Assembly (NCBI RefSeq): GCF_030020805.1
Contig: NZ_CP125098.1
Coordinates: forward strand, 4,425,501 to 4,489,500
Length of the DNA stretch: 64,000 nucleotides
Reading direction: 5' to 3'
Source of the DNA: Paenibacillus sp. RC67
Lineage (GTDB): Bacteria; Bacillota; Bacilli; Paenibacillales; NBRC-103111
The notes under the pieces were generated by a model. That model was not told the origin of the DNA and made no database searches. It saw only the letters and a list, made by a program, of their open reading frames with translations. Below, piece after piece: positions 40,663-49,685 of this stretch. Every line of letters starts with the position of its first letter. Within the stretch, counting starts at the first letter, position 1. The position numbers were made by a program, and so were the translations under genes.

Positions 40663-43094
40663 TCGACCTTGAGCAAGTCTGTAATCAGATCCGTTTTAGA
40701 TATAGCAACCGCTTGTTTTCCGGTTGATTTGCGCTGTTCAATAGGTGTGCTTTCCGACGAGAAGGATACACGTTCTCCGCTTTGTAAAACAGCGGTAATC
40801 AATATTTCCTCTTTTACGGCATAAGCCTTCACAAGTGCGGAACCGTTAGGCTTAACACGTTTTCCGTCTTTGAATTCAAACGTGATGATTCCTTTGCCGC
40901 CTCTGCCTTGAACCGGGTAGTCCAAAATTAGTGAACGCTTGGCGTAGCCTAGATCCGTGACGACAAGCAGTTCGCCCTCTTCCCCGTCAATCCACTCAGC
41001 GCTGATGACTTCATCATCATCCTTTAATTGAATTCCGCGAACCCCGGCCGCGGCGCGACCCATCGGGTTCACCTCATCCTCTTTGAATCGGATCGCCATC
41101 CCTTGCTTAGTTACAAGCAAGATATCTTTGTCATTCGTGCTAAGCTGAACATCGAGAATGGCGTCATTCTCGCCAACTTTACTCGCCACAATACCAATGG
41201 AACGATTGGTCATGTAATCCTTCAGCTCTGTACGCTTCACTTGCCCTCTCTTGCTCACAAACACAAGCGATTTGCCTGGCTCCTCAAAGTCGCGTACCGG
41301 TATCACATTAACAATACGGTCATCTTTTGGTGTCGGAATGACGTTCACGATAGCCGTCCCGTTTTCTTTCCACTTATATTCAGGCACCTGATGAACAGGA
41401 AGCAGATAGTACTGGCCTTTTTGCGTAAAGATAAGCAGGTTATCCAGTGTATTTACTTCTAGAAGGTGACGAATATAATCGCCTTCCTTCAAGCCGGTCT
41501 TCTCTAATTCCCCACCCGAGCGGGTAAAAGACAGCTTGCTTGTCCGCTTGATATATCCCTCATTGGACAAGGTGACAAAGACGTCCTCAGCTGAAACCAT
41601 AACCTCTAGGTTAACCTTCAGCTCTTCGACCTCATTCTGAATGTCCGAACGGCGATCTATGCCGTATTTATTACGAATTCCAGTCATTTCTTCCTTGATG
41701 ACCGACATAAGCTTCTTCTCGCTGCTTAATATTCCACGCAAATAAGCGATTGTTTTTTGGACATCATTCAATTCCTTCTCGATAGAATGAATCTCCAGAT
41801 TGGTCAAACGATACAGCTGCAAAGTGAGTATCGAATCTGCCTGACGTTCGGTAAAACCGAACTGGGCAACCAAATTATTTTGAGCGTCTTGACGGTTCTT
41901 GGATGCTTTAATGCATGCGATAACTTCATCCAATATGTTAAGAGCTTTGGCCAAGCCTTCGAGTACATGGGCTCTATCCTCTGCCTTTTCCAGCTCATAC
42001 TGGGAGCGATGAGTAACCACTTCCTTCTGATGCTCGATGTAGGCGCGCAAAATTTCTTTTACACCCATCTGTTTCGGCGTTTTATTTACGATGGCCACCA
42101 TATTAAAGTTATAAGTGACCTGGAGATCCGTCTTCTTGAATAAGTAAGCCAATATGCCTTGAGCATCGGCATCTTTTTTCAATTCCACAACGATACGCAA
42201 ACCATTGCGTCCGCTCTCGTCCCTTACAACCGATATGCCTTCGATCTTTTTCTCCAAACGAATATTTTCCATCGCAGTGACAAGTCTTGACTTAACCACT
42301 TGATAAGGAATTTCCGTAATGACGATCTGTTGAACGCCTCCACGCATCGTTTCGATCTCTGTACGCGATCTGAGATAAATTCGACCTTTCCCTGATCCGA
42401 AAGCCTCACGGATTCCTTCAGAGCCCATAATAATGCCTCCTGTAGGGAAATCCGGTCCTTTCATAATCTGCATTAGGTCGTCTAACTCGATGTCGGGACG
42501 ATCCATCATGGCTATACATGCGTCGATAACCTCACGAAGGTTATGAGGGGGGATTTCCGTTGCAAAACCGGATGAAATCCCGCTTACGCCGTTTACGAGC
42601 AAATTCGGATAACGCGCAGGCAGCACCACGGGCTCCTTCGTCGTATTATCGAAGTTATCTTTGAACAGCACGGTGCGTTTCTCAATATCTCGCAATAACT
42701 CCATCGCGATTTCCGATAGGCGGGCTTCGGTATAACGCATAGCAGCCGGAGGATCGTCATCGATCGATCCCCAGTTACCGTGGCCGTCAACCAGCATATG
42801 GCCCATTTTCCAATGCTGCGCCATCCGTACCATTCCTTCGTAGATAGGAGCGTCACCATGTGGATGATAGTTACCCATCACGTCACCGACAGTCTTAGCC
42901 GATTTCCGGTAAGGTTTATCCGGTGTGTTGCCCGAATCATACATAGCATACAAAATACGGCGCTGCACCGGCTTCAAGCCGTCCCGCACATCGGGAATCG
43001 CGCGGTCCTGAATAATATATTTAGAGTAGCGACCGAATCGGTCTCCTACTACTTCTTCCAAATAAGCGGGTAAAAATTTTTCTAATATGGTCAC
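40659..43094 (-). CDS. parC: DNA topoisomerase IV subunit A
   Basis: An 811-residue subunit that breaks and rejoins DNA to separate daughter chromosomes. Catalytic Tyr lies in AAMRYTEARLS. QRDR region reads HPHGDAPIYEGMVRM, with Ala where many ParC proteins have the quinolone-target Ser; the Glu four residues later is kept. Tower and C-terminal beta-pinwheel repeats follow (KRGQVKRTELKDY, NPMGRAAAGVRGIQL). GTG start at 43094 follows AGGTG. parC is seven bases after parE. Confidence 0.96.
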   Translation of the reverse strand: MTILEKFLPAYLEEVVGDRFGRYSKYIIQDRAIPDVRDGLKPVQRRILYAMYDSGNTPDKPYRKSAKTVGDVMGNYHPHGDAPIYEGMVRMAQHWKMGHMLVDGHGNWGSIDDDPPAAMRYTEARLSEIAMELLRDIEKRTVLFKDNFDNTTKEPVVLPARYPNLLVNGVSGISSGFATEIPPHNLREVIDACIAMMDRPDIELDDLMQIMKGPDFPTGGIIMGSEGIREAFGSGKGRIYLRSRTEIETMRGGVQQIVITEIPYQVVKSRLVTAMENIRLEKKIEGISVVRDESGRNGLRIVVELKKDADAQGILAYLFKKTDLQVTYNFNMVAIVNKTPKQMGVKEILRAYIEHQKEVVTHRSQYELEKAEDRAHVLEGLAKALNILDEVIACIKASKNRQDAQNNLVAQFGFTERQADSILTLQLYRLTNLEIHSIEKELNDVQKTIAYLRGILSSEKKLMSVIKEEMTGIRNKYGIDRRSDIQNEVEELKVNLEVMVSAEDVFVTLSNEGYIKRTSKLSFTRSGGELEKTGLKEGDYIRHLLEVNTLDNLLIFTQKGQYYLLPVHQVPEYKWKENGTAIVNVIPTPKDDRIVNVIPVRDFEEPGKSLVFVSKRGQVKRTELKDYMTNRSIGIVASKVGENDAILDVQLSTNDKDILLVTKQGMAIRFKEDEVNPMGRAAAGVRGIQLKDDDEVISAEWIDGEEGELLVVTDLGYAKRSLILDYPVQGRGGKGIITFEFKDGKRVKPNGSALVKAYAVKEEILITAVLQSGERVSFSSESTPIEQRKSTGKQAVAISKTDLITDLLKVD

Positions 43095-43101
43095 GATTCA
43101 C

Positions 43102-45075
43102 CTACTCCTCGAACTCGGTAAAGTTGACATTCTCAACAATCCAACGCTTACGCGGGTCTACTTTCTCTCCCATGAGCGTCGAAACGCGCCGTTCCGCTTT
43201 AGCCGCGTCCTCAATCTGTACCTGCAGCAGTGTGCGGGTAGCCGGGTCCATCGTTGTTTCCCACAATTGGTCCGGGTTCATTTCACCTAATCCTTTATAA
43301 CGCTGAAGCTCGAAATTCTTGCCCATCTCCTTGGTGAGCGTCTGGAGCTGCTCATCTGTCCAAGCGTAGCGAATGGTCGAGTTCTTTCCTGACTTTTTCG
43401 AAAGCTTATATAGCGGTGGTTGGGCTATAAATACTTTACCCGAATCAATTAACGGCTTCATATAACGATAGAAGAAAGTAAGCAGCAATACTTGAATATG
43501 AGCGCCATCCGTATCCGCATCCGTCATAATAATGATCTTCGCATAATTACTTTCCGATGCGTCAAATTCCGGCCCTACTCCAGCCCCAATAGTGGCAATG
43601 ATCGCTTTATATTCATCATTCTTCATAATATCCAGAAGCTTGGCCTTCTCCGGATTCATCGGCTTACCTTTCAAAGGCAAGATTGCTTGGTGCTTGGAAT
43701 CCCGCCCCTGCTTAGCAGAACCGCCTGCCGAGTCACCTTCCACAATAAACAGCTCGTTGCGGGTATAATCCTTGGACTGTGCGGGGGTGAGTTTGCCACC
43801 TAGATTGGAGCTTTCACTTCTTCCCTTTTTACCACTGCGAATTTCCTCGCGGGCTTTACGCGCCGCTTCCCTCGCTCTAGCGGATTGGACTGCCTTTTTC
43901 ATGATCATTTGTGCTACTTGGGGATTTTCCTCAAGGAAAACAGCCATTTTGTCCGAGACGATCGAATCAACTACGCTACGAGCAGAGGCGCTGCCGAGTT
44001 GGTCCTTCGTCTGTCCGACGAATTCCACTTCGCCCATCTTGATATTGATAACGGTCATCATGCCTTCACGTAAATCTTGACCGTCCAGATTTTTTTCTTT
44101 TTCCTTCAAAATCCCTGTTTTTCTAGCATAATCATTCATTGCGCGAGTGTACGCCGTTTTGAAGCCCGTCTCATGGGTACCGCCGCCACGGGTCGGAATG
44201 GAGTTAACGAATGAGACGATCGTTTCCGTATAACCATCGTTATATTGCAGGGCAACTTCAACTTCAATATCGTCTTTCTCCGCATAAAAATGGATCACTT
44301 CATGCAGAACGTTTTTCTCTTCATTCAAAAATTGAACGAATTGTCTGGCTCCACCTTCATACTGAAACGTTTCTTGCTTGTCTGAGCGCTCGTCCTTAAT
44401 CGTCACCTGAAGTCCGGAGTTTAAGAAAGCAATCTCTTGTAAGCGCTCCAGCAGCGTGTCGTAGTTAACAGCCGTTCCACCCTGAAACACTCTTTTGTCA
44501 GGTTTAAATGTAACTTTAGTTCCTGTTTGTCTAGTATTTCCAATGACTTCCAGACCAGTTGTCGGCTCCCCAACATGCTCGATTCCTTTATCATCTACCC
44601 AATACTCGAAACGTTGACGGTGTGTTTTACCTTCCCGGTAAATGATGACTTCCAGCCATTCGGACAACGCGTTCGTAACTGAAGCACCAACGCCGTGCAA
44701 TCCACCGGATTTCTTGTACCCTCCACCGCCGAATTTCCCTCCGGCATGAAGAATCGTAAACACCACTTGAGGTGTTGGAATACCGGTTTTGTGCATTCCC
44801 GTAGGAATACCGCGTCCATTATCCTGTACGGTAATCGATTGATCTTTATGAATAGTGACATCGATTTTACTACAAAATTTGGCCAAATGCTCATCGACCG
44901 CATTATCCACAATTTCCCATATCAAATGATGCAGTCCCGATGTGCTTGTGCTGCCTATGTACATTCCGGGTCTTTTGCGAACCGCAACAAGTCCTTCAAG
45001 TACTTGTATATCGTCAGCGCCGTAATCCGAACGCTCGGTGGTTGTGTTGGTAATCAAATCTACCTGTTCCGTCAT
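43102..45075 (-). CDS. parE: DNA topoisomerase IV subunit B
   Basis: A 657-residue ATPase subunit. GHKL ATPase: EIVDNAVDEHLA, VQDNGRGIPTG, GGGGYKKSGGLHGVGASVTNALS; Toprim: LFIVEGDSAGGSAKQGRDSKHQAILPLKGK and IMTDADTDGAHI. Forms the A2B2 enzyme with ParC. Operon parE-parC. The length (about 650) and operon order separate it from gyrB. Confidence 0.96.
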   Translation of the reverse strand: MTEQVDLITNTTTERSDYGADDIQVLEGLVAVRKRPGMYIGSTSTSGLHHLIWEIVDNAVDEHLAKFCSKIDVTIHKDQSITVQDNGRGIPTGMHKTGIPTPQVVFTILHAGGKFGGGGYKKSGGLHGVGASVTNALSEWLEVIIYREGKTHRQRFEYWVDDKGIEHVGEPTTGLEVIGNTRQTGTKVTFKPDKRVFQGGTAVNYDTLLERLQEIAFLNSGLQVTIKDERSDKQETFQYEGGARQFVQFLNEEKNVLHEVIHFYAEKDDIEVEVALQYNDGYTETIVSFVNSIPTRGGGTHETGFKTAYTRAMNDYARKTGILKEKEKNLDGQDLREGMMTVINIKMGEVEFVGQTKDQLGSASARSVVDSIVSDKMAVFLEENPQVAQMIMKKAVQSARAREAARKAREEIRSGKKGRSESSNLGGKLTPAQSKDYTRNELFIVEGDSAGGSAKQGRDSKHQAILPLKGKPMNPEKAKLLDIMKNDEYKAIIATIGAGVGPEFDASESNYAKIIIMTDADTDGAHIQVLLLTFFYRYMKPLIDSGKVFIAQPPLYKLSKKSGKNSTIRYAWTDEQLQTLTKEMGKNFELQRYKGLGEMNPDQLWETTMDPATRTLLQVQIEDAAKAERRVSTLMGEKVDPRKRWIVENVNFTEFEE

Positions 45076-45135
45076 CGAAGCCCCCCTTTACTACTGAAGC
45101 TCTAGTTCTATTGTGCATTATAACATCTCATTAAG

Positions 45136-46128
45136 TTAGTTCAATATATCTTTTTTCGTGAAAACCGTAAAGGAGACGATAATAGATACGATTCCCCAAA
45201 CGGTCAAAACTGTTAAAGAAAACGGTAAATCCATTCCCTTTATCGGCGGCAAGCTGCCTGTTAAATAGTCGGTCAATCGTAAGTTAACCATGAATAAATA
45301 TTTTGCCGTCTCCCAAGAGGATACCATATTTGTCAAGATGGTACCGGATATTAGAACGGCCAGCATAAGTCCCATTCCAGCAGCAGTGCTGCGAACTAGC
45401 ACGGAAACCATCAAGGACATCACGGCAACGATAATCGCGGCAAACCATACCAAGCCGAATTCCATGATTAAGTACAGCCACTGATCCACAGGTCGAACGA
45501 AGGAAGTATCGACTTCGGAGCCGACAATCTTGAACCCGAAGAACACAGGCATATCCCATCCACCATAACCAAAAACAACGCCGGAAATTAAATAACAAAG
45601 CAGCGCGGTACAGATTACAATCAATGATGTAAATAAGATTAGGCTGATCAGCTTACTCAGCAAGATTTTCCACCTTCCGACGGGCCTTGTCAAGAGAAGC
45701 TTTATCGTACCTGTCGAATGTTCGGAAGAAACCAGGTCCGATGCAATCACCATGACCATAAGTGGAATGAACAAACCTACCGCGTTTTTGATGAATTCTC
45801 TTGTAAAGGTTACCCCGTTTGGAGCGGCTGGATTCACATCTTTATCCAAGTAATATTGAGCGAGCATCACTTCGACGCGGCGGAACTGCTTCCACTCCTC
45901 TGGAACGCGCGCACTACCGATGCTTCTCGTATAATCAACAATCTTCTGCCTTTGCTCCGCACGCCAATCGGTAGTGCCGAACTGTTTAAGATTGTTCTGG
46001 GATACCTTCAACTGGGCATAAGTAAACATCGGTATAAGAGCGGCCAAAATAAGCAGCACGACAAGCAGCCGCTTCTTTTTAATAATTTTGATACATTCGT
46101 TCTTCACCAACGGATATACGTTAACCAA
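45136..46128 (-). CDS. ABC-2 type transporter permease
   Basis: A 330-residue integral membrane protein with about six hydrophobic segments, including IKKKRLLVVLLILAALIPMF and a run near VPLMVMVIASDLVSSEHSTGTIKLLLTRPVGRWKILLSKL, which is the hallmark of NatB-like ABC-2 permeases. It overlaps the ATPase gene by eight bases. Such pairs export Na+, drugs, lantibiotics or other compounds; the substrate is unknown. Confidence 0.88.
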   Translation of the reverse strand: MVNVYPLVKNECIKIIKKKRLLVVLLILAALIPMFTYAQLKVSQNNLKQFGTTDWRAEQRQKIVDYTRSIGSARVPEEWKQFRRVEVMLAQYYLDKDVNPAAPNGVTFTREFIKNAVGLFIPLMVMVIASDLVSSEHSTGTIKLLLTRPVGRWKILLSKLISLILFTSLIVICTALLCYLISGVVFGYGGWDMPVFFGFKIVGSEVDTSFVRPVDQWLYLIMEFGLVWFAAIIVAVMSLMVSVLVRSTAAGMGLMLAVLISGTILTNMVSSWETAKYLFMVNLRLTDYLTGSLPPIKGMDLPFSLTVLTVWGIVSIIVSFTVFTKKDILN

Positions 46129-47086
46129 TACGTTTCCCCTCCGTTAAGCTTAAAAATAAATCTTCGAGTGTAGGGCTCTTCGTTTCGACTCCATACAACT
46201 GGATACCTGCTTCCACCATTGAACGGGTTAAGCCCGGAATCTCTTCCGGATTGAGCTGCGTAATAATGTCGTGAAGTGCAGCTTCGTTGCCCCCTATCCC
46301 ATCGTCAGCTTTCTGAACAACTTCAAGCACCTCAATGCCATCCTTTGCCTTAAGCAGCTGGAGAGCTTTATCTACAGGATCTACCCTCCAAATGACGCGA
46401 CTTGCCGAATCGTCAATTAAGGACTCTACTGCACCGACTTTGATAACTTCCCCATGGGTAATGATCGCAACCCGATCACACATCTGTTGAATTTCGCTCA
46501 GCAAATGACTGGATACGAATAGGCTTAAGCCGGACTTGGCAAGCTTTTGTATAAATTCACGCATTTCCTTAATCCCTTGAGGGTCAAGCCCATTCGTAGG
46601 CTCGTCCAAAATCAGCAATTTCGGGCGATTCAGAAGTGCTTGAGCAATCCCAAGCCGTTGACGCATACCAAGAGAATACGTCTTCACTTTATCGTGAATA
46701 CGTGCATCCATAGCTACAATGTCAACAACCTCTTGAATACGCTCATCGTCGATTCCAGGCAGCATTCTGGCAAAGTGCTCCAGGTTCTCCCATCCGCTTA
46801 AATAGGAATACAGCTCCGGATTTTCGACGATACAGCCGACGTATTGAAGTGCTTGGTCATGATGCTTGTGCACATCATACCCGCATATGGTGATAGATCC
46901 TTCTGTCGGCGCTATCAAGTCAACCAGCATGCGGATCGTAGTCGTTTTTCCCGAGCCGTTGGGACCGAGAAACCCAAATATTTCACCAGCGAAAACTTCG
47001 AATGATATCCCTTTGATGATCTGCTTCTTTTTGATTGTTTTTTTGACATTATTCACTGACAAGACGACTTCAAGTTGGCTGCTCAT
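46121..47086 (-). CDS. ABC transporter ATP-binding protein
   Basis: A 321-residue ATPase with Walker A GPNGSGKTT, signature YSLGMRQRLGIAQAL, Walker B LLILDEPTNGLDPQG and H-loop SSHLLSE. A long C-terminal extension (about 100 residues) is common in CcmA/NatA-type proteins. It pairs with the permease gene that overlaps it. Confidence 0.9.
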   Translation of the reverse strand: MSSQLEVVLSVNNVKKTIKKKQIIKGISFEVFAGEIFGFLGPNGSGKTTTIRMLVDLIAPTEGSITICGYDVHKHHDQALQYVGCIVENPELYSYLSGWENLEHFARMLPGIDDERIQEVVDIVAMDARIHDKVKTYSLGMRQRLGIAQALLNRPKLLILDEPTNGLDPQGIKEMREFIQKLAKSGLSLFVSSHLLSEIQQMCDRVAIITHGEVIKVGAVESLIDDSASRVIWRVDPVDKALQLLKAKDGIEVLEVVQKADDGIGGNEAALHDIITQLNPEEIPGLTRSMVEAGIQLYGVETKSPTLEDLFLSLTEGKRIG

Positions 47087-47136
47087 GGATCTATTCTCTC
47101 CCTTACCTAATAGTCCGGTGATTCTTTCTATACGCT

Positions 47137-47961
47137 TTATTTGACAACTTGTACAATTCGATCGGCTATCCGCTCATACCCGTCTTGATTAGGGTGAAAA
47201 TGATCCGTGTATAGGTATTTGTTGAGATTCAACTCGAACAAATCCGCCGTTGGAACAACCACCATATGAGGATATTTATTTGTGATTTCGAACGCAGCTT
47301 GATTCCATTTTTGAATAAGCAGCGAGCCCTCTCTTTTTTCGTCTAAATCTAGAAAAGGATGATACAGCCCAACGTAGCATATAATCGCGTTTGGATTTTG
47401 CTTTGCAATTGAATCGAAAATTTGCTCCAACCGTTTTAACGCCTCAGGCATTCTTTCCAAGGCGGCTTTAGGATTAAAGCCTTCATCGGATTGTCCCGTG
47501 AAAATGCCCTGGCCTCCTTCGAACAAATCATTGCCCCCTGCTGTTAGCAGAACAAGATCCGCCTGGCCAATCGCGGTACCCATATCTTTTTTCGCAGCCA
47601 TATCCTTTAATACATCGCTTGTTTTAAACCCTGGAATTGCAAAATTATTAAGAATAAAAACGGGCTTGCCAAATTGTTTCTCGAGTTTTTCCTTTGTTTG
47701 TCCAACGTAACCTCTTCCAGATAAATCACCGGTTCCTGCGCTTAAGGAATCACCCAATGCTACGATTTGGATTTTATCCTTAGCAGCGAGCGATGAATCT
47801 TTAGGCTTAGCCGTCTCTTGAGGGGCTGCAGCTTCCGTCTGTTCCGCTTTTTTCGGAAAAATAATCTGGTTTATCGCATACGCAAAGCCAAATACGCAGA
47901 GCAAAGTGGACAGCAATGCCGCCAAACCGACGGTTCGCCACAAAAATCGAGTGGATAGCAA
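47137..47961 (-). CDS. GDSL/SGNH-family lipase or acylhydrolase
   Basis: A 274-residue secreted or membrane-anchored hydrolase. One hydrophobic N-terminal segment (GLAALLSTLLCVFGFAYAI) is followed by the catalytic blocks GDSLSAGTGD (Ser), GGND (oxyanion) and DHFHPNQDGY (Asp-His). TTG 47961 follows AAGGGGAG. Resembles YpmR of Bacillus. Acts on ester-linked lipids or glycans outside the cell; the substrate is unknown. Confidence 0.88.
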   Translation of the reverse strand: MLSTRFLWRTVGLAALLSTLLCVFGFAYAINQIIFPKKAEQTEAAAPQETAKPKDSSLAAKDKIQIVALGDSLSAGTGDLSGRGYVGQTKEKLEKQFGKPVFILNNFAIPGFKTSDVLKDMAAKKDMGTAIGQADLVLLTAGGNDLFEGGQGIFTGQSDEGFNPKAALERMPEALKRLEQIFDSIAKQNPNAIICYVGLYHPFLDLDEKREGSLLIQKWNQAAFEITNKYPHMVVVPTADLFELNLNKYLYTDHFHPNQDGYERIADRIVQVVK

Positions 47962-48074
47962 GACAACTTCTCCCCTTTACCAACATTCGACATTTTAAGT
48001 CGCTTTCATTTTAGAGTAGCGGTTTATGCGAAGATTTGCAAATGTGTACCAAGAACCAGATTATCTGAGTACAG

Positions 48075-48110
48075 CAAAAAAACCGGTGATTTCGCTCAAA
48101 TCCCGGCGGT
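48075..48110 (-). terminator. Terminator of the M23 peptidase gene
   Basis: ACCGCCGGGATTT / AAATCACCGGT imperfect stem followed by T7 on the minus strand. Confidence 0.6.
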
Positions 48111-48197
48111 ACATCCTATTATATCCTTCAAATTGTCGGTTCAAACTTCTTTCGCAATTATCAGATTACACGGCGAAATCTGCACCTGCATTCTTTA

Positions 48198-49583
48198 TTA
48201 ATCCGTCAGCTTCCCCAAAAATTTCAAAGGATTTTGCTGCTCTTCGCCTTTCCGTACTTCAAAATGAAGATGCACACCCGTAGCATTGCCGGTACTTCCC
48301 ATAATGCCGATTTTTTCACCTTTTTGCACGGCTTCATCGCTGTTTACTCCTATTTTGCTTAGATGCCCATAGAGTGTGCTGTATCCATTTTGATGATCGA
48401 TAATGATACAATTCCCATACCCCGTCTTCCATCCTGCAAATACGACTTTCCCGCTGTCAGAAGCCATTATAGCCGACTGCTCCGATACCATATCCATTCC
48501 TGGATGAAACGAGCCCCACCGCTGTCCGAAATCGCTCGTTAGCTTAGGCCTGTAAACGGGCCATGCGAATAAGCCGGTACCTTCTCCCGGAATAATCTTC
48601 GTCCCTTTTTTCACAAGGGCTTGCTTTGCTGGTTGAATGACTTTTTCTTCGGATAAGGCTTCGCTCGTTAGCTCTCCGTTAATTTTCGTAGTTAAATAAC
48701 TTTTCTCCATAATTCCATTTTCCCCAGGCGTTATCGTTTCCTTGTTTCCTGCCTTCATAGTCGCATCGTCAACATATTCAATAGAATAAGGTAATTCAAC
48801 CGTTTCAGAGTGCATTTCTACGGTTTTGACCGAAAGCAAAGGCTGAAGCACGGTTAAATTCAACACGTCTCCGACATGAATAACCGTATTCTTGATAAAA
48901 GGATTGTTATCGTATATCGCTTTTTGACTGATATGAAATTTGTAAGCAATGCACGATACACAGTCTCCCCGCTGAACTGTATAATGGACGGGTTGTACGC
49001 CTCCCGTTTCAATTGATTTCAATAAATCGTCGCTGTTTCCAACCTCTTCAGGCTTGATTTCAAGCTTTGCTAACTCGACGCGCTGAATAAACTCCACGGA
49101 TTGAAGCCTAGATGACGGCTCCGAGGAATTAGGACTTACAAATTTATTTTTATATCCATCCAAAAGCTCGTTTACGGCTGTCTCATCTTTTAAAATACCG
49201 AGGGGGCTGCCGTCGATCCGGATCTGAACGCCGCTTGTCCGAATCGTCGCTCTTTGTTCCAGCCTCTCCATTACCTGCGTATTGTCGTAGGCAGCCTTAT
49301 ACTCACGCTCTTGAATAAAATGAACGTCACCAATCAACAGCTCCGCCTGAACGCTTGGATAGAGGAGCTTGGCCTGTTCCTGCTTCCAAAGCAGCCAATC
49401 CTGGACGATCCCCGTCGAATCTACAGCACCGATTCTTTCCGTTCCTACAAAAACATGATAGCGGGTTACCATATGGTTCAGCATATAGACATAAGCAGAG
49501 GAAAAAAATACAACGAGCACCGTCACAAAACTTAATCCGACGACCAACCATTTATCCTTTTTCCAGCCTATTATGTAATCCAC
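48198..49583 (-). CDS. LysM-G5-M23 cell-wall endopeptidase
   Basis: A 461-residue membrane-anchored protein: hydrophobic segment at about 13-35, a linker, a LysM-like module at about 199-245 (HYTVQRGDCVSCIAYKFHISQKAIYDNN), a G5-type domain (about 255-330) and an M23 domain from about 340 with Zn motifs HPGMD (His 357) and GVHLHFEV near 441. It should cut peptidoglycan cross-bridges in the wall. The architecture is that of the spore or vegetative remodelling enzymes of Firmicutes. A terminator lies downstream. Confidence 0.92.
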   Translation of the reverse strand: MDYIIGWKKDKWLVVGLSFVTVLVVFFSSAYVYMLNHMVTRYHVFVGTERIGAVDSTGIVQDWLLWKQEQAKLLYPSVQAELLIGDVHFIQEREYKAAYDNTQVMERLEQRATIRTSGVQIRIDGSPLGILKDETAVNELLDGYKNKFVSPNSSEPSSRLQSVEFIQRVELAKLEIKPEEVGNSDDLLKSIETGGVQPVHYTVQRGDCVSCIAYKFHISQKAIYDNNPFIKNTVIHVGDVLNLTVLQPLLSVKTVEMHSETVELPYSIEYVDDATMKAGNKETITPGENGIMEKSYLTTKINGELTSEALSEEKVIQPAKQALVKKGTKIIPGEGTGLFAWPVYRPKLTSDFGQRWGSFHPGMDMVSEQSAIMASDSGKVVFAGWKTGYGNCIIIDHQNGYSTLYGHLSKIGVNSDEAVQKGEKIGIMGSTGNATGVHLHFEVRKGEEQQNPLKFLGKLTD

Positions 49584-49652
49584 GTGTACCTCCCAAAATC
49601 AGGTTTTGTAATGTCCACCTCCTTATCCTATTCTCTCCTATCTCCAAATAGC

Positions 49653-49682
49653 ACAAAAAAGGCACCTCAAGAGGTGCCTTCC
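49653..49682 (-). terminator. Terminator of the heterodimeric exporter operon
   Basis: AAGGCACCT / AGGTGCCTT stem and six Ts on the minus strand, just after the exporter stop codon. Confidence 0.92.
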
Positions 49683-49685
49683 ATT

